Shown here: in pieces, positions 56,583 through 64,000 of the stretch | Position numbering within the stretch: position 1 is the first letter of the stretch | How the letters are laid out: each line of letters starts with the position of its first letter | NCBI GenBank assembly: GCA_008933615.1 | Contig: WBUR01000012.1 | Location: forward strand, 21,709-85,708 | Direction of reading: 5' to 3' | Length of the DNA stretch: 64,000 bases | From: a bacterium | GTDB lineage: Bacteria > CLD3 > SB21 | Notes under the pieces: generated by a model | The model's input: only the letters and a program-made list of their open reading frames with translations | What the model was told of the DNA's origin: nothing | The model's database searches: none | Made by a program: the position numbers and the translations under genes

Positions 56583-57074
56583 ATGGAGGAAACGGAATTC
56601 AAACTCTTTTACGAGACCCATGCAAAACCGCTTTGGTCTTATGTGTATCGTCTTACCAAAGACGAGGCATTAACCGATGATATTATCCAGGAGAGCTTTA
56701 TCCGATTTTTGAATCGCGAGTTGTCTTTTCTGACTGAATCACAAAAAAAGTCTTATGTATACCAAACGGCGACAAATATTTTTAAAGATCATTGGAGGAA
56801 AAATAAGAGAATGATTTCATGGGAAGATACAGGCGATACTCTGGAAAGTGAGACCGTCAACACAGCGGACAAAGTGGATTTCGAGCGGGCATTTGACCAA
56901 CTGCCTCCACAATACCAATCGCTCTTGTGGCTGGCCTATGCGGAAGATTACCGTCATGAAGAAATTGCCGATATTCTGAAAATAAAAACGCATAGCGTGA
57001 AAGTTCTGCTTTTCAGGGCAAAAAAACGAATGAGCGATATTATGAAGGAATTTGGAATTACGGGAGGAATATAG
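56583..57074 (+). CDS. ECF-subfamily RNA polymerase sigma factor
   Basis: 163 residues with only regions 2 and 4, as expected for an ECF factor. Region 2 shows LTDDIIQESFIRFL (polymerase clamp contact) and YQTATNIFKDHWRK; region 4 shows LPPQYQSLLWLAYAEDYRHEEIADIL and KTHSVKVLLFRAKKRM, an HTH that reads the -35 box. It is followed at once (GTG one base past the stop) by a membrane anti-sigma gene, and preceded by an ECF-type promoter. Confidence 0.95.
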   Translation: MEETEFKLFYETHAKPLWSYVYRLTKDEALTDDIIQESFIRFLNRELSFLTESQKKSYVYQTATNIFKDHWRKNKRMISWEDTGDTLESETVNTADKVDFERAFDQLPPQYQSLLWLAYAEDYRHEEIADILKIKTHSVKVLLFRAKKRMSDIMKEFGITGGI

Positions 57075-57075
57075 A

Positions 57076-57516
57076 GTGATAACTTGCGAGCATGAATCTG
57101 AAACCCGTCAGGCGATGACCGATGGTCATTGGAGTGATACGTTGCGGCAACACTCGATAGGGTGTGAGTCTTGCCGTTTAACCATCGGCCTTTATCCGGC
57201 AATAAAAAATTTGTCCAAGAAAACGGATATAAAAGCCTCGCCTCCTTACTACAGGTGGATATTAGTTCAGGCTGAAATGCAAAAGGAGAAGGCGCGACGT
57301 GAACTGTTGCGGCGCATTTCCATAATCGCCGTCAGCGGAACCGTTGCCGTCTGTATTCTTATCGTTACGGGAATATATTATGCCCAGGGTTATTCACCGG
57401 CTACCGCTATAAGTCATATTACAAGGTTCGATTTTCCAATCATCGGAATCCTGACCGCTTTATGGATCATTTCGGAATTTCAATTACGGACGTTTTTTAA
57501 TCTCAAATCAGAATAG
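57076..57516 (+). CDS. Membrane anti-sigma factor, zinc-finger (ZAS) type
   Basis: About 146 residues starting with GTG at 57076; GGAGG ends eight bases before. The N-terminal cytoplasmic part carries a zinc-binding set, LRQHSIGCESCR (His-x3-Cys-x2-Cys), the ZAS hallmark. Two hydrophobic segments follow (IIAVSGTVAVCILIVTGIYYAQ; FPIIGILTALWIISEF). It is expected to hold the ECF factor at the membrane until a signal is sensed. The extra C-terminal helix may sense the membrane state. The S41 protease gene follows 8 bp later. Confidence 0.85.
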   Translation: MITCEHESETRQAMTDGHWSDTLRQHSIGCESCRLTIGLYPAIKNLSKKTDIKASPPYYRWILVQAEMQKEKARRELLRRISIIAVSGTVAVCILIVTGIYYAQGYSPATAISHITRFDFPIIGILTALWIISEFQLRTFFNLKSE

Positions 57517-57524
57517 GAGTTCTT

Positions 57525-58847
57525 TTGAAAATCTCAAAAACATTCATTTTCGTTTTATTTTCTGTTGTCACGTTTAACCAATGTACTGCTCAAGACCCGG
57601 CTTCAAAAATCAGCGCATCTGACAAGAGGGTTGTGATAAATACGATTGTGTCCTTACTCAAGGAAAACTACGTTTTTGAAGAAAAGGCGGATGCAGTGGA
57701 AAAAGAGCTGAATATGAAATTCACTACCAACCAATACGATCGGCATGAAACGATTAACTCATTTGGGGATCAGCTCAATATGGATCTTTCAAATATTTTG
57801 AATGACAAGCATGTGCAAATTTATTTTAGCCCGAAGATAGTCCGGCGATTACGAAATGAATCCAAAGGCAATAAGGATCAAGCGCCGGATGAGCCGTTTG
57901 TCGCCATGCTAAAAAATGAAAACTTCAGAATGAGAAAGGTGGAAATTCTGCATGGAAATATCGGATATTTTAAAATTGACAATTTCGTAGAATTGAAATA
58001 CTGCAAGGAAACTTTAACCGGCGCCATGAATTTTATCTCTAATTCTTCGGCTATTGTTCTGGATCTTTCGGATTGCGGAGGAGGCCCGTCTGAAACGATG
58101 GATTTTATCTTAAGTTATTTTTTACCTGAATCAACGAAGATCGGTGAACTTAAGTTTAGAAAGAATAATGAGGTTAAGGAATATTATACGGTAAAAGACC
58201 CGAGTATTAAGAAGTTAACCGATATGCCTTTATATATTCTGGTAAGCAATAATACGGCTTCGGCTGCGGAAGGCCTTGCCGCTTGTTTGCAGGAGTATAA
58301 AAGAGCAGTTGTCATCGGCGGTCAGACAAAAGGTTTAGGAAACCCCGGCGAGCTTTTTGTTATAAATGATGTGTTGTACATGTTTATCACGACTGCCGTA
58401 AGCGGAACGGCCATAAGCGGCAAAAATTTTAACGGCATAGGTGTAACACCTGATATAAACGCGGCCGCACCGGGTTCATTCAATTTCAATAAGGCAATGA
58501 CCGATGTATGTCAATCATTATCAAAAAAAGCTAAAGAGAAAAAATTAAAAAACGCTTCTAAATGGCTCTTGTTTGAATACGAATCGTTGGCATATCCCGA
58601 CATTGCAGACAACGGATACCTGCAATCTATTCTTGGTACTTACCAAGACGGTGCAAAGATACTTTCGGAAAACGGAAGTATTTATTATTTCAATGGCAGC
58701 AGTAAAAGAAAGTTGACCTACATGAGCAAAAGCACTTTTTCGGTTGAAGGCAGAAAGGACTATAGAGTTTTTTTTCCTAAAGATTTTAATGAAATGAAAA
58801 TCTTATGGTTTGATGACACAGAAGACGTGATCAAAAGAATAGATTGA
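57525..58847 (+). CDS. Exported S41-family (tricorn/CtpA-like) peptidase
   Basis: 440 residues with a Sec signal (MKISKTFIFVLFSVVTFNQCTAQ; the cysteine could make it a lipoprotein). The S41 core shows GNIGYFKIDNFVEL, AIVLDLSDCGGGPSETMDF, and catalytic Ser in SNNTASAAEGLAACLQ, with GQTKGLGNPGELFVI after it. No PDZ domain is clear before the core. It starts with TTG five bases after AGGAG. Its place in the sigma/anti-sigma operon suggests it is made under the same stress, and may act on envelope proteins. Confidence 0.88.
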   Translation: MKISKTFIFVLFSVVTFNQCTAQDPASKISASDKRVVINTIVSLLKENYVFEEKADAVEKELNMKFTTNQYDRHETINSFGDQLNMDLSNILNDKHVQIYFSPKIVRRLRNESKGNKDQAPDEPFVAMLKNENFRMRKVEILHGNIGYFKIDNFVELKYCKETLTGAMNFISNSSAIVLDLSDCGGGPSETMDFILSYFLPESTKIGELKFRKNNEVKEYYTVKDPSIKKLTDMPLYILVSNNTASAAEGLAACLQEYKRAVVIGGQTKGLGNPGELFVINDVLYMFITTAVSGTAISGKNFNGIGVTPDINAAAPGSFNFNKAMTDVCQSLSKKAKEKKLKNASKWLLFEYESLAYPDIADNGYLQSILGTYQDGAKILSENGSIYYFNGSSKRKLTYMSKSTFSVEGRKDYRVFFPKDFNEMKILWFDDTEDVIKRID

Positions 58848-58896
58848 TTCACAATTATTGACCCCTTTTTTTAACAAGTACAATGCGAAAAATATT

Positions 58897-59805
58897 ATGA
58901 AAAAAATATTATACCTAACCCTTCTATTAACGGCATGCAACAGCGACCAGAAAGCCGACTTGGCCTACGACACATCGGTCGCAAACCCGGCTTACACGGC
59001 CTTGCATCCAAAAGTGCTGTTTGATGAAGCGCATAATAATTTCCACACGGCTGACGGGCGCTACAGACCTTTTGCTAACCTGATCCGAAACGACGGTTAT
59101 ATCGTTGAACAAAATAAAAAACAATTTACTAAAGAATCCTTAGCCGGTTATTCCGTTTTAGTGATCTCGAATGCAAAAGGAAAAGTTGAAAAATATTTGT
59201 CGGCGTTTGATGAGGAAGAATGCGATGCCGTTCGCGACTGGGTAGAAAATGGAGGTTCCTTATTGCTTATCGCCGATCATTATCCGATGGGATCGGCAGC
59301 GCAGCCTTTGGCAACAAGATTTGGCGTGACGATGGGAAACGGATCGGTGGAAGATTCCCTGCACTTTGAGGGGTCGCCGCAGTGGAAGGATCAATTGGCG
59401 TTCAGCCGCGCCAACAAGTTGCTGAAGTCCCACCCGATAACCGAAGGCAGAAATTCTTCAGAACAGATCCGGAAAGTGGTCGTCTTCACGGGTCAATCGC
59501 TAAAGGGGACGGCTGACGCGCAAGTGCTTTTGGAATTGAGTTCATCGGCGATGGAAACGATACCGGATTCAATATGGAAAGCTGATGGTAAAACCTATAC
59601 ACGATTTCAAGGCCCTTACCCCATTCAAGGCAAATGTATGGGGCTGGCAATAAATTTCGGAAAAGGCCGCGTGGTAGTTCTGGGGGAAGCCGCGTGCATG
59701 ACAGCACAAATAGACGACACCGGGAAATTCGGAATGAATGTTCCGGGAAACGACAACCGCCAGTTTGCGCTAAACGTGATGCACTGGTTGTCAGGACTTT
59801 ATTAA
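58897..59805 (+). CDS. DUF4350-type lipoprotein
   Basis: About 302 residues. The ATG at 58897 gives a short lipoprotein signal (KKILYLTLLLTACNSDQK); the upstream ATG in-frame at 58858 lacks one. VLFDEAHNNFHTADGRYRPF and IVEQNKKQFTKESLAGYSVLVISNAKG resemble the DUF4350/GATase-like fold, with VENGGSLLLIADHYPMG and GKGRVVVLGEAACM as later strands. Function is not known. The gene follows the S41 gene by 49 bp and is probably the last of the operon. Confidence 0.82.
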   Translation: MKKILYLTLLLTACNSDQKADLAYDTSVANPAYTALHPKVLFDEAHNNFHTADGRYRPFANLIRNDGYIVEQNKKQFTKESLAGYSVLVISNAKGKVEKYLSAFDEEECDAVRDWVENGGSLLLIADHYPMGSAAQPLATRFGVTMGNGSVEDSLHFEGSPQWKDQLAFSRANKLLKSHPITEGRNSSEQIRKVVVFTGQSLKGTADAQVLLELSSSAMETIPDSIWKADGKTYTRFQGPYPIQGKCMGLAINFGKGRVVVLGEAACMTAQIDDTGKFGMNVPGNDNRQFALNVMHWLSGLY

Positions 59806-59830
59806 ATAAGTTTCACCCAGGGTTTTAAAA

Positions 59831-59900
59831 ATTTCCCGCAGATACCGCTGATTTGCGCAGATAAAAGTTTCCGCGTGAATTTGCGAAATCTGTGGGAAAT
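59831..59900. repeat. Dispersed palindromic repeat, CCCGCAGAT family (copy 2)
   Basis: ATTTCCCGCAGAT (59831-59843) and ATCTGTGGGAAAT (59888-59900) pair over 13 positions with one wobble. Inner GCGCAGA and CGCG blocks follow copy 1 at 7921-7984. It lies between two convergent genes, where it might also act as a terminator. Confidence 0.85.
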
Positions 59901-59912
59901 CGATCGTAACAG

Positions 59913-61940
59913 TTAAAACTGAAACTGCTCCACGATCTCGTGCGACATTTTCACATTGAATGAATCGATGCGTTTGAGTATCGCCAGAAGATCCAGATGC
60001 GAATTGCTGGAATTCAAAGTATCTTCTCCGCCTTTCGCCATACGCATCATATGCGCTGCGCGAAGTCTAACTTCCTGTTCTGAAATCGAATGCTTTGTAT
60101 CAATAATTTCTTGCGCCACTAATTTATCTTCTTTCATTAATGCATCCAACGTTTTATCTAAACGCCCTTTTATCAGCGTATAGAACTGGTTCAGATCGCT
60201 CTCGCCTTCCGGAGAGAACTTCCATTTATTATCAACAAATCGTTCCGATTGCTCTGCAAGGGCAAGTCCGATTCGTTCGCTGATATGCCGCAGATCGTCG
60301 ATGGTCAAAAGCACGCGCATGAGCTGCTTGGACTGCGATAAACTGATACTCTTCTGAGAAAGCCTTGTCAGATAGCGCCGGATCGCGTTCTCCAGCATAT
60401 TTGCGTTTTTCAGGAGTTCACGAACTTTAGCAAGTCGTTCTTCGTTATCCGGTTTGTATAAATTCAGCACTTCACCATACATTTGTTTAACCAAATCAAC
60501 GAGACGGCCTTCCTCCAGTTGAGCTTGCTGTAGCGCAATATCAGGAGTCTCCAGATAAGCATTGTTCAGATACTTCGGTTTGAATTCCTCGCCTTCCGCT
60601 TTTTCAGGAATCAGTTTCGTGATCAGTTTTGCCGTTAGCGGAACAAATGAAATAAGAAGTGCGGCCGTCATTAGATTGAATATCATGTGGCCGTTTGCGA
60701 TTTGGCGCGGAACGGAATCTGAGCCCATCCACCGGGTTACGTCGACGGCCATGGCCTCAAACGGAATGAGGAATGGCGTAAATATCACAACGCCTATAAT
60801 ACTGAACATCGTATGCGCTACCGCCGTCCGTCTGCCGTTCGTTGACGCACCAATAGCCGACAATATCGGCGTCACGCACGTTCCGATATTTGCGCCAAAC
60901 ACCAGCGGCATGGCCGACTGCAGGCTAAGCAATCCTTCGCTCGCCAGCACCACGCATAAACCGATCGTGGCGCCGCTGCTTTGAATGACGGCCGTAAATA
61001 ATGTGGACGCGAGTATACCCAGCAACGGACTTTTTCCAAATTCAATCAACCACGCGATAAATGCCGGCATGGATTTAAGCGGCCCTATCGCCTGAGACAT
61101 CACCGCCATACCGAAAAATATAAAGCCAAAACCGAGAATTATTTCGCCGAGATAAATATAAAATTTTCGTTTGGTCATGATGGTGATCAGAAAGCCGCCG
61201 CCGACCAGTAGTAGCGCGTAGTCCGACACATTGAATGCGATCAGCTGAACCGTAATCGTCGTTCCTATATGCGCGCCCATCAGCACGCCGATCGCCTGCT
61301 GCAACGTCATGAGCGCGGTGCTCACTAATCCGACGACCATGACGGAGGTCGCTGAGCTGCTTTGCACTATCGCCGTAACCACTATACCCACAAGCAGTCC
61401 GAGAAAACGGTTGCTTGTCAATGCGCTGAGAATGCCGCGCAGGCGGTCACCGGCAATTTTCTGCAATCCGCCGGATCCGAGTCCCATACCGTATAGAAAA
61501 ATACCGAGGCCTCCGAACAAACCGATCGCCAGAAAAAGCCACCACATAGTACGTTGCGCCCGCACCACCACGTGCGGCGTATCTCCGGTCATTTTTGCTG
61601 TGCGGGCAATAATTATGTAATCGCCGGCTGCATCGCCAAGCGTAAAGGAATTCTCTGCAATGCCCTGCGAATCGGTTTCAACTGCTTTTAAAGCAAGTTT
61701 ATCTCCTTTCGCTTTGCCCGGTTTTTCGATAAGTTCGAATGTTACAAGCGCTCCGGAAACCGGTTTACCTTGATCGTCCGTTACCTGAAAGCGGATCGGC
61801 GCGCCAAGATCGGAACCGGCCAACCCCACAAACAATTTCTGTCCCGGCTGATAAGATATATTTTTCATTATATGCACTTCCTGAGCGTAGGCCGTTATAG
61901 GAAGGCAAACCAACATCAAACACAGCATGAACTTTTTCAT
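59913..61940 (-). CDS. Na/Pi cotransporter-family protein with Ig-like and PhoU-like domains
   Basis: 675 residues. A Sec signal (MKKFMLCLMLVCLPITAYAQ) and an Ig-like domain (about 30-130, GKPVSGALVTFELIEKPGKA) precede the transporter. The membrane core carries the paired family motifs IVQSSSATSVMVVGL and AVIQSSGATIGLCVVLA, so the Na/Pi (PF02690-type) repeat is complete. The last ~200 residues are a PhoU-like helical domain. The extracytoplasmic Ig domain is not usual in the best-known members. GAGGAG lies six bases before the ATG. A terminator-like hairpin sits just upstream. Confidence 0.92.
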   Translation of the reverse strand: MKKFMLCLMLVCLPITAYAQEVHIMKNISYQPGQKLFVGLAGSDLGAPIRFQVTDDQGKPVSGALVTFELIEKPGKAKGDKLALKAVETDSQGIAENSFTLGDAAGDYIIIARTAKMTGDTPHVVVRAQRTMWWLFLAIGLFGGLGIFLYGMGLGSGGLQKIAGDRLRGILSALTSNRFLGLLVGIVVTAIVQSSSATSVMVVGLVSTALMTLQQAIGVLMGAHIGTTITVQLIAFNVSDYALLLVGGGFLITIMTKRKFYIYLGEIILGFGFIFFGMAVMSQAIGPLKSMPAFIAWLIEFGKSPLLGILASTLFTAVIQSSGATIGLCVVLASEGLLSLQSAMPLVFGANIGTCVTPILSAIGASTNGRRTAVAHTMFSIIGVVIFTPFLIPFEAMAVDVTRWMGSDSVPRQIANGHMIFNLMTAALLISFVPLTAKLITKLIPEKAEGEEFKPKYLNNAYLETPDIALQQAQLEEGRLVDLVKQMYGEVLNLYKPDNEERLAKVRELLKNANMLENAIRRYLTRLSQKSISLSQSKQLMRVLLTIDDLRHISERIGLALAEQSERFVDNKWKFSPEGESDLNQFYTLIKGRLDKTLDALMKEDKLVAQEIIDTKHSISEQEVRLRAAHMMRMAKGGEDTLNSSNSHLDLLAILKRIDSFNVKMSHEIVEQFQF

Positions 61941-61950
61941 ATTCCGCTCC

Positions 61951-61986
61951 TCAAATAAAAAAGGCGCATGCTGAACATACGCCTTT
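61951..61986 (-). terminator. Terminator-like hairpin just upstream of the Na/Pi gene
   Basis: AAAGGCG (61960-61966) and CGCCTTT (61980-61986) pair, with three more pairs inside. On the minus strand a run of Ts follows. It can end the upstream PepSY transcript, or act as an attenuator for the Na/Pi gene, whose start is only about 10 bases on. Confidence 0.7.
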
Positions 61987-62176
61987 GGTAAAATATTAAA
62001 CTATAAGAAAACAGACTGATTATGTAAAACGAGATCGGACATGTGACAATCCAAAAGGTAAGACAAGTGATCCGATAATGCCGTTAATCTCTTTAAAAAT
62101 TTACCTATTTACAACTGTTTTTTTGTAACTGGAACTGCTTGCTTTACAGCAATGTCCATGCGTCGGAAGTTACTGG

Positions 62177-62752
62177 TTAAAAATAACGGTAAAGCAAGAG
62201 AAACGCGATTGGGATCGCAAAACCAATCAACGTCAGAATTGCTCCCCGTCCTTTGATACCCTGTTTTCCTTTTAATATAAACAAACCTGAGATCGACAGA
62301 AAAATAAGGAACAAGGCAAATACATCAGATACCCATGTCCACATTTTTTTTGCGTGATTTAGGTGCAGATAATTCATATCAAAAAGTAAATCGCGTTCTT
62401 GAATTCGTTCCTCAATTATGACTCCGGTTTGGCTATTATACGTCAATGTACTGCCGTCAAAGAAAATCTTAAGTTCATTCGGATTGGGACGAAAACTATT
62501 TTTAACCGGCACTGTGAGACTAACGTGTTTCAGAACATGCGCTACCATGTCATCCTGACCCTGAACATCAACCGCCGGAATCTTGTATTCAACTCTTGAA
62601 ACATCGTAGTTTGGATTCCAATCCTGCATGTGATTGACCGCAATCCCGGATATGGCAAAGATCAAAGTAAAACCGACCGTCAAATAGCCTATATCGCGAT
62701 GCAAGGAACGGTTTAATTTATATAATGCTAAGTTAGATTTTCTGTTTTCCAT
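62177..62752 (-). CDS. PepSY-associated membrane protein
   Basis: 191 residues. An N-terminal helix (YLTVGFTLIFAISGIAVNHMQDWNP), a periplasmic PepSY-like portion, and two or three C-terminal helices (WVSDVFALFLIFLSISGLFIL; ILTLIGFAIPIAFLLLYRYF). Family block YLHLNHAKKMWTW is present. Members often accompany iron or electron-transfer systems; no such gene is adjacent. It lies 236 bp upstream of the Na/Pi gene with a terminator between them. Confidence 0.88.
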   Translation of the reverse strand: MENRKSNLALYKLNRSLHRDIGYLTVGFTLIFAISGIAVNHMQDWNPNYDVSRVEYKIPAVDVQGQDDMVAHVLKHVSLTVPVKNSFRPNPNELKIFFDGSTLTYNSQTGVIIEERIQERDLLFDMNYLHLNHAKKMWTWVSDVFALFLIFLSISGLFILKGKQGIKGRGAILTLIGFAIPIAFLLLYRYF

Positions 62753-62899
62753 TTGTTTATCCTGATATTTATTATATTAGCAACAGTGACTTCATTATTG
62801 CGCATTAACGTGCCTATCAAGGATTGGTTTTTTCCTCTACGCAGAAAACGCACACCGGTATAGTTCTCATAACTGACATCCTTAATTACTTTAAACACA

Positions 62900-62928
62900 T
62901 TGACTTTACAGCATTGTCAGCCTATCTT
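62900..62928 (+). promoter_or_regulatory. Sigma-70-type promoter of small lipoprotein gene
   Basis: TTGACT at 62900-62905, 17 bases, then TATCTT at 62923-62928. The ATG lies 47 bp downstream with GAGGAG before it. Confidence 0.6.
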
Positions 62929-62975
62929 ACAAAAATCAATGTCCTGACATTTTAATGTAACACGAGGAGAAGACT

Positions 62976-63395
62976 ATGAAATTGCGATCATTATTTCGCA
63001 GTTCGTTTTTTATTATTTCCTGTGCATTATTATTAATTTCCTGTCCGGAAGATTCGAAAAAGGACTCATTACCTGGCAGCCAATGGATATTGGTAACATT
63101 CGATGAAGACACTGTGGGGTATATAGAATACGTCGAATTCACCAGCGACCAGGTAAATTTTTATGAGGATGAGGAAACTTGCTGGTATTATTATTTTGAT
63201 ACCTATGAAATCGACGGCGACATGCTTGTTCTCGATGGCGGCGAATATTCAGTGGAATTTCACCTGGATGGCAACCAACTCCGCATTATTAACGGCAGCT
63301 ATGAATGGGTTTACAAAACGGCTAGTTTTGACCCCGACGATTTTAACCTATGTGAAGCCGCCAAGCGATCAGCTAAATGGAATTTTTCGAAATAA
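62976..63395 (+). CDS. Small lipoprotein of unknown function
   Basis: 139 residues with a lipobox (FFIISCALLLISC). The mature part is acidic and beta-rich (SQWILVTFDEDTVGYIEYVEF; TYEIDGDMLVLDGGEYSVEFHL), like small lipocalin-type sensors, though I cannot place it in a family. GAGGAG and a promoter precede it, and a terminator hairpin follows, so it is a single-gene unit. Two Cys beyond the lipobox (one near DEETCWYY, one near NLCEAA) may form a disulfide. Confidence 0.8.
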   Translation: MKLRSLFRSSFFIISCALLLISCPEDSKKDSLPGSQWILVTFDEDTVGYIEYVEFTSDQVNFYEDEETCWYYYFDTYEIDGDMLVLDGGEYSVEFHLDGNQLRIINGSYEWVYKTASFDPDDFNLCEAAKRSAKWNFSK

Positions 63396-63423
63396 AACAT
63401 CTCTTACAAATTGCAATGCATAA

Positions 63424-63460
63424 AAGCTTTCCGGGTTAATCCGGAAAGCTTATTTAATAT
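63424..63460. terminator. Hairpin between convergent lipoprotein genes
   Basis: AAGCTTTCCGG (63424-63434) and CCGGAAAGCTT (63441-63451) pair over 11 bp with a six-base loop; a T-rich tail follows. It can end both converging transcripts. Confidence 0.8.
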
Positions 63461-63487
63461 ATAACTAAACTGCCTCACCATCTATTT

Positions 63488-63958
63488 TTAACGAATTACT
63501 GCGCCTGTGCCCCGGATCTGATAAATCGTAACCGGGCCGGTCACACTTGCCGGGTCGAAAGCGCCGCCTTTTTCTTCCGCCTGATGCTCATAATATTTCA
63601 GCGCGTTTTCTTTGGAAAGTTCTATCGACTCGACAACGCCTTCCACTCTCGCTGTCTTACCTTTTGCCGTTACCGGAAAAATAATCACCCCGTCTTCCAC
63701 TTTAATTTTTATTTTCTGAAATTCCGCATCGCTCGCCAGTTCCATCCAGCAGCCGCGTTTAGAACAAACGTCTACGATCTTTCCTTCTACCAGAACCGTC
63801 TTGCCGAGATATTGCGGCATATTTTCCATTAGAACTGAGATTTTAACGTTTTCTTTTAACGTCAGCTCTTTACCAAATTTTTCACCTTCCGGTGCTTTGG
63901 CGCAGCCGACGCAGAGCCACGAGCCCAGAAACAATGCGCATAGAGAATTCATTTTCAT
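63488..63958 (-). CDS. DUF4920-domain lipoprotein
   Basis: 156 residues with a lipobox (LFLGSWLCVGCAK). The DUF4920 fold is seen from LKENVKISVLMENMPQYLGK onward, with VLVEGKIVDVCSKRGCWMEL (a conserved Cys pair before the Trp) and later ARVEGVVESIEL. It likely binds an unknown ligand in the envelope; such domains often accompany metal or heme handling. GAGGTG precedes the ATG at 63958. Confidence 0.9.
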   Translation of the reverse strand: MKMNSLCALFLGSWLCVGCAKAPEGEKFGKELTLKENVKISVLMENMPQYLGKTVLVEGKIVDVCSKRGCWMELASDAEFQKIKIKVEDGVIIFPVTAKGKTARVEGVVESIELSKENALKYYEHQAEEKGGAFDPASVTGPVTIYQIRGTGAVIR

Positions 63959-64000
63959 ATCGGCACCTCTTTTTAATGTTACACTGAAGGTATATTAAAT

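Overview
The window is chromosomal DNA from a Gram-negative bacterium, apparently densely coded except for a few repeat-bearing gaps. Many exported proteins carry Sec signals or lipoboxes. Outer-membrane barrels, a CsgG-family protein, a FISUMP-domain protein, TlpA-type thioredoxins and an ECF sigma operon with an AACC-N16-CGTC promoter together point to the FCB superphylum or a neighbouring candidate phylum (Ignavibacteria, Calditrichota or KSB1-like). That placement is inference; no rRNA gene is present to settle it.

Layout. 1-9.3 kb is mostly leftward: an edge-truncated fused B12-dependent acyl-CoA mutase (icmF), a rhomboid protease, recG, a stand-alone receiver protein (rightward), an Rsm22/METTL17-type methyltransferase and serS. 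9.5-15.5 kb holds a BrkB-family membrane protein coupled to a 1,696-residue regulator that joins a Ser/Thr kinase, a signalling ATPase, TPRs, GAF and a sigma-54 activator with a Fis-type HTH. 15.6-22.5 kb has lipoproteins, a tRNA-Asn with its own promoter and terminator, an Omp85-like barrel, rsmE, HU behind a structured leader, purN and a CsgG-family gene. 22.5-30.2 kb carries leuS, icd, pepE and tex, separated by dispersed palindromic repeats and a 9-bp tandem array.

30.4-36.9 kb holds an SRPBCC/TIGR01777 pair, a secreted hydrolase, a three-gene exported thioredoxin/FISUMP operon and an amino-acid permease. 37.2-44.8 kb is leftward: a co-translated HAD/AlkD-like/DinB trio, an antiporter, a GNAT-nitrilase fusion, a zinc alcohol dehydrogenase and an ICMT-type protein. 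45-49.5 kb has an SDR/DUF2867 protein, an esterase with TPRs coupled to DUF1330, and a BNR-propeller gene overlapping a MoaD/ThiS-like gene. 49.6-50.1 kb is a decayed IS200-type transposase beside a cluster of palindromes. 50.2-64 kb has a SpoIIE phosphatase, a long Lhr helicase with a repeat inserted in frame, an ECF sigma/anti-sigma/S41 protease/DUF4350 operon, a Na/Pi cotransporter, a PepSY-TM protein and small lipoproteins.

Most genes are housekeeping or ordinary accessory functions; there is no CRISPR array, prophage or intact transposon. The best leads are the kinase-to-sigma-54 megaregulator, the repeat insertion inside lhr, one repeat family reused as a terminator, a near-identical 20-bp motif upstream of two unlinked NAD(P)-binding gene units, the ubiquitin-like/BNR gene pair, and the candidate autoregulated ECF promoter.
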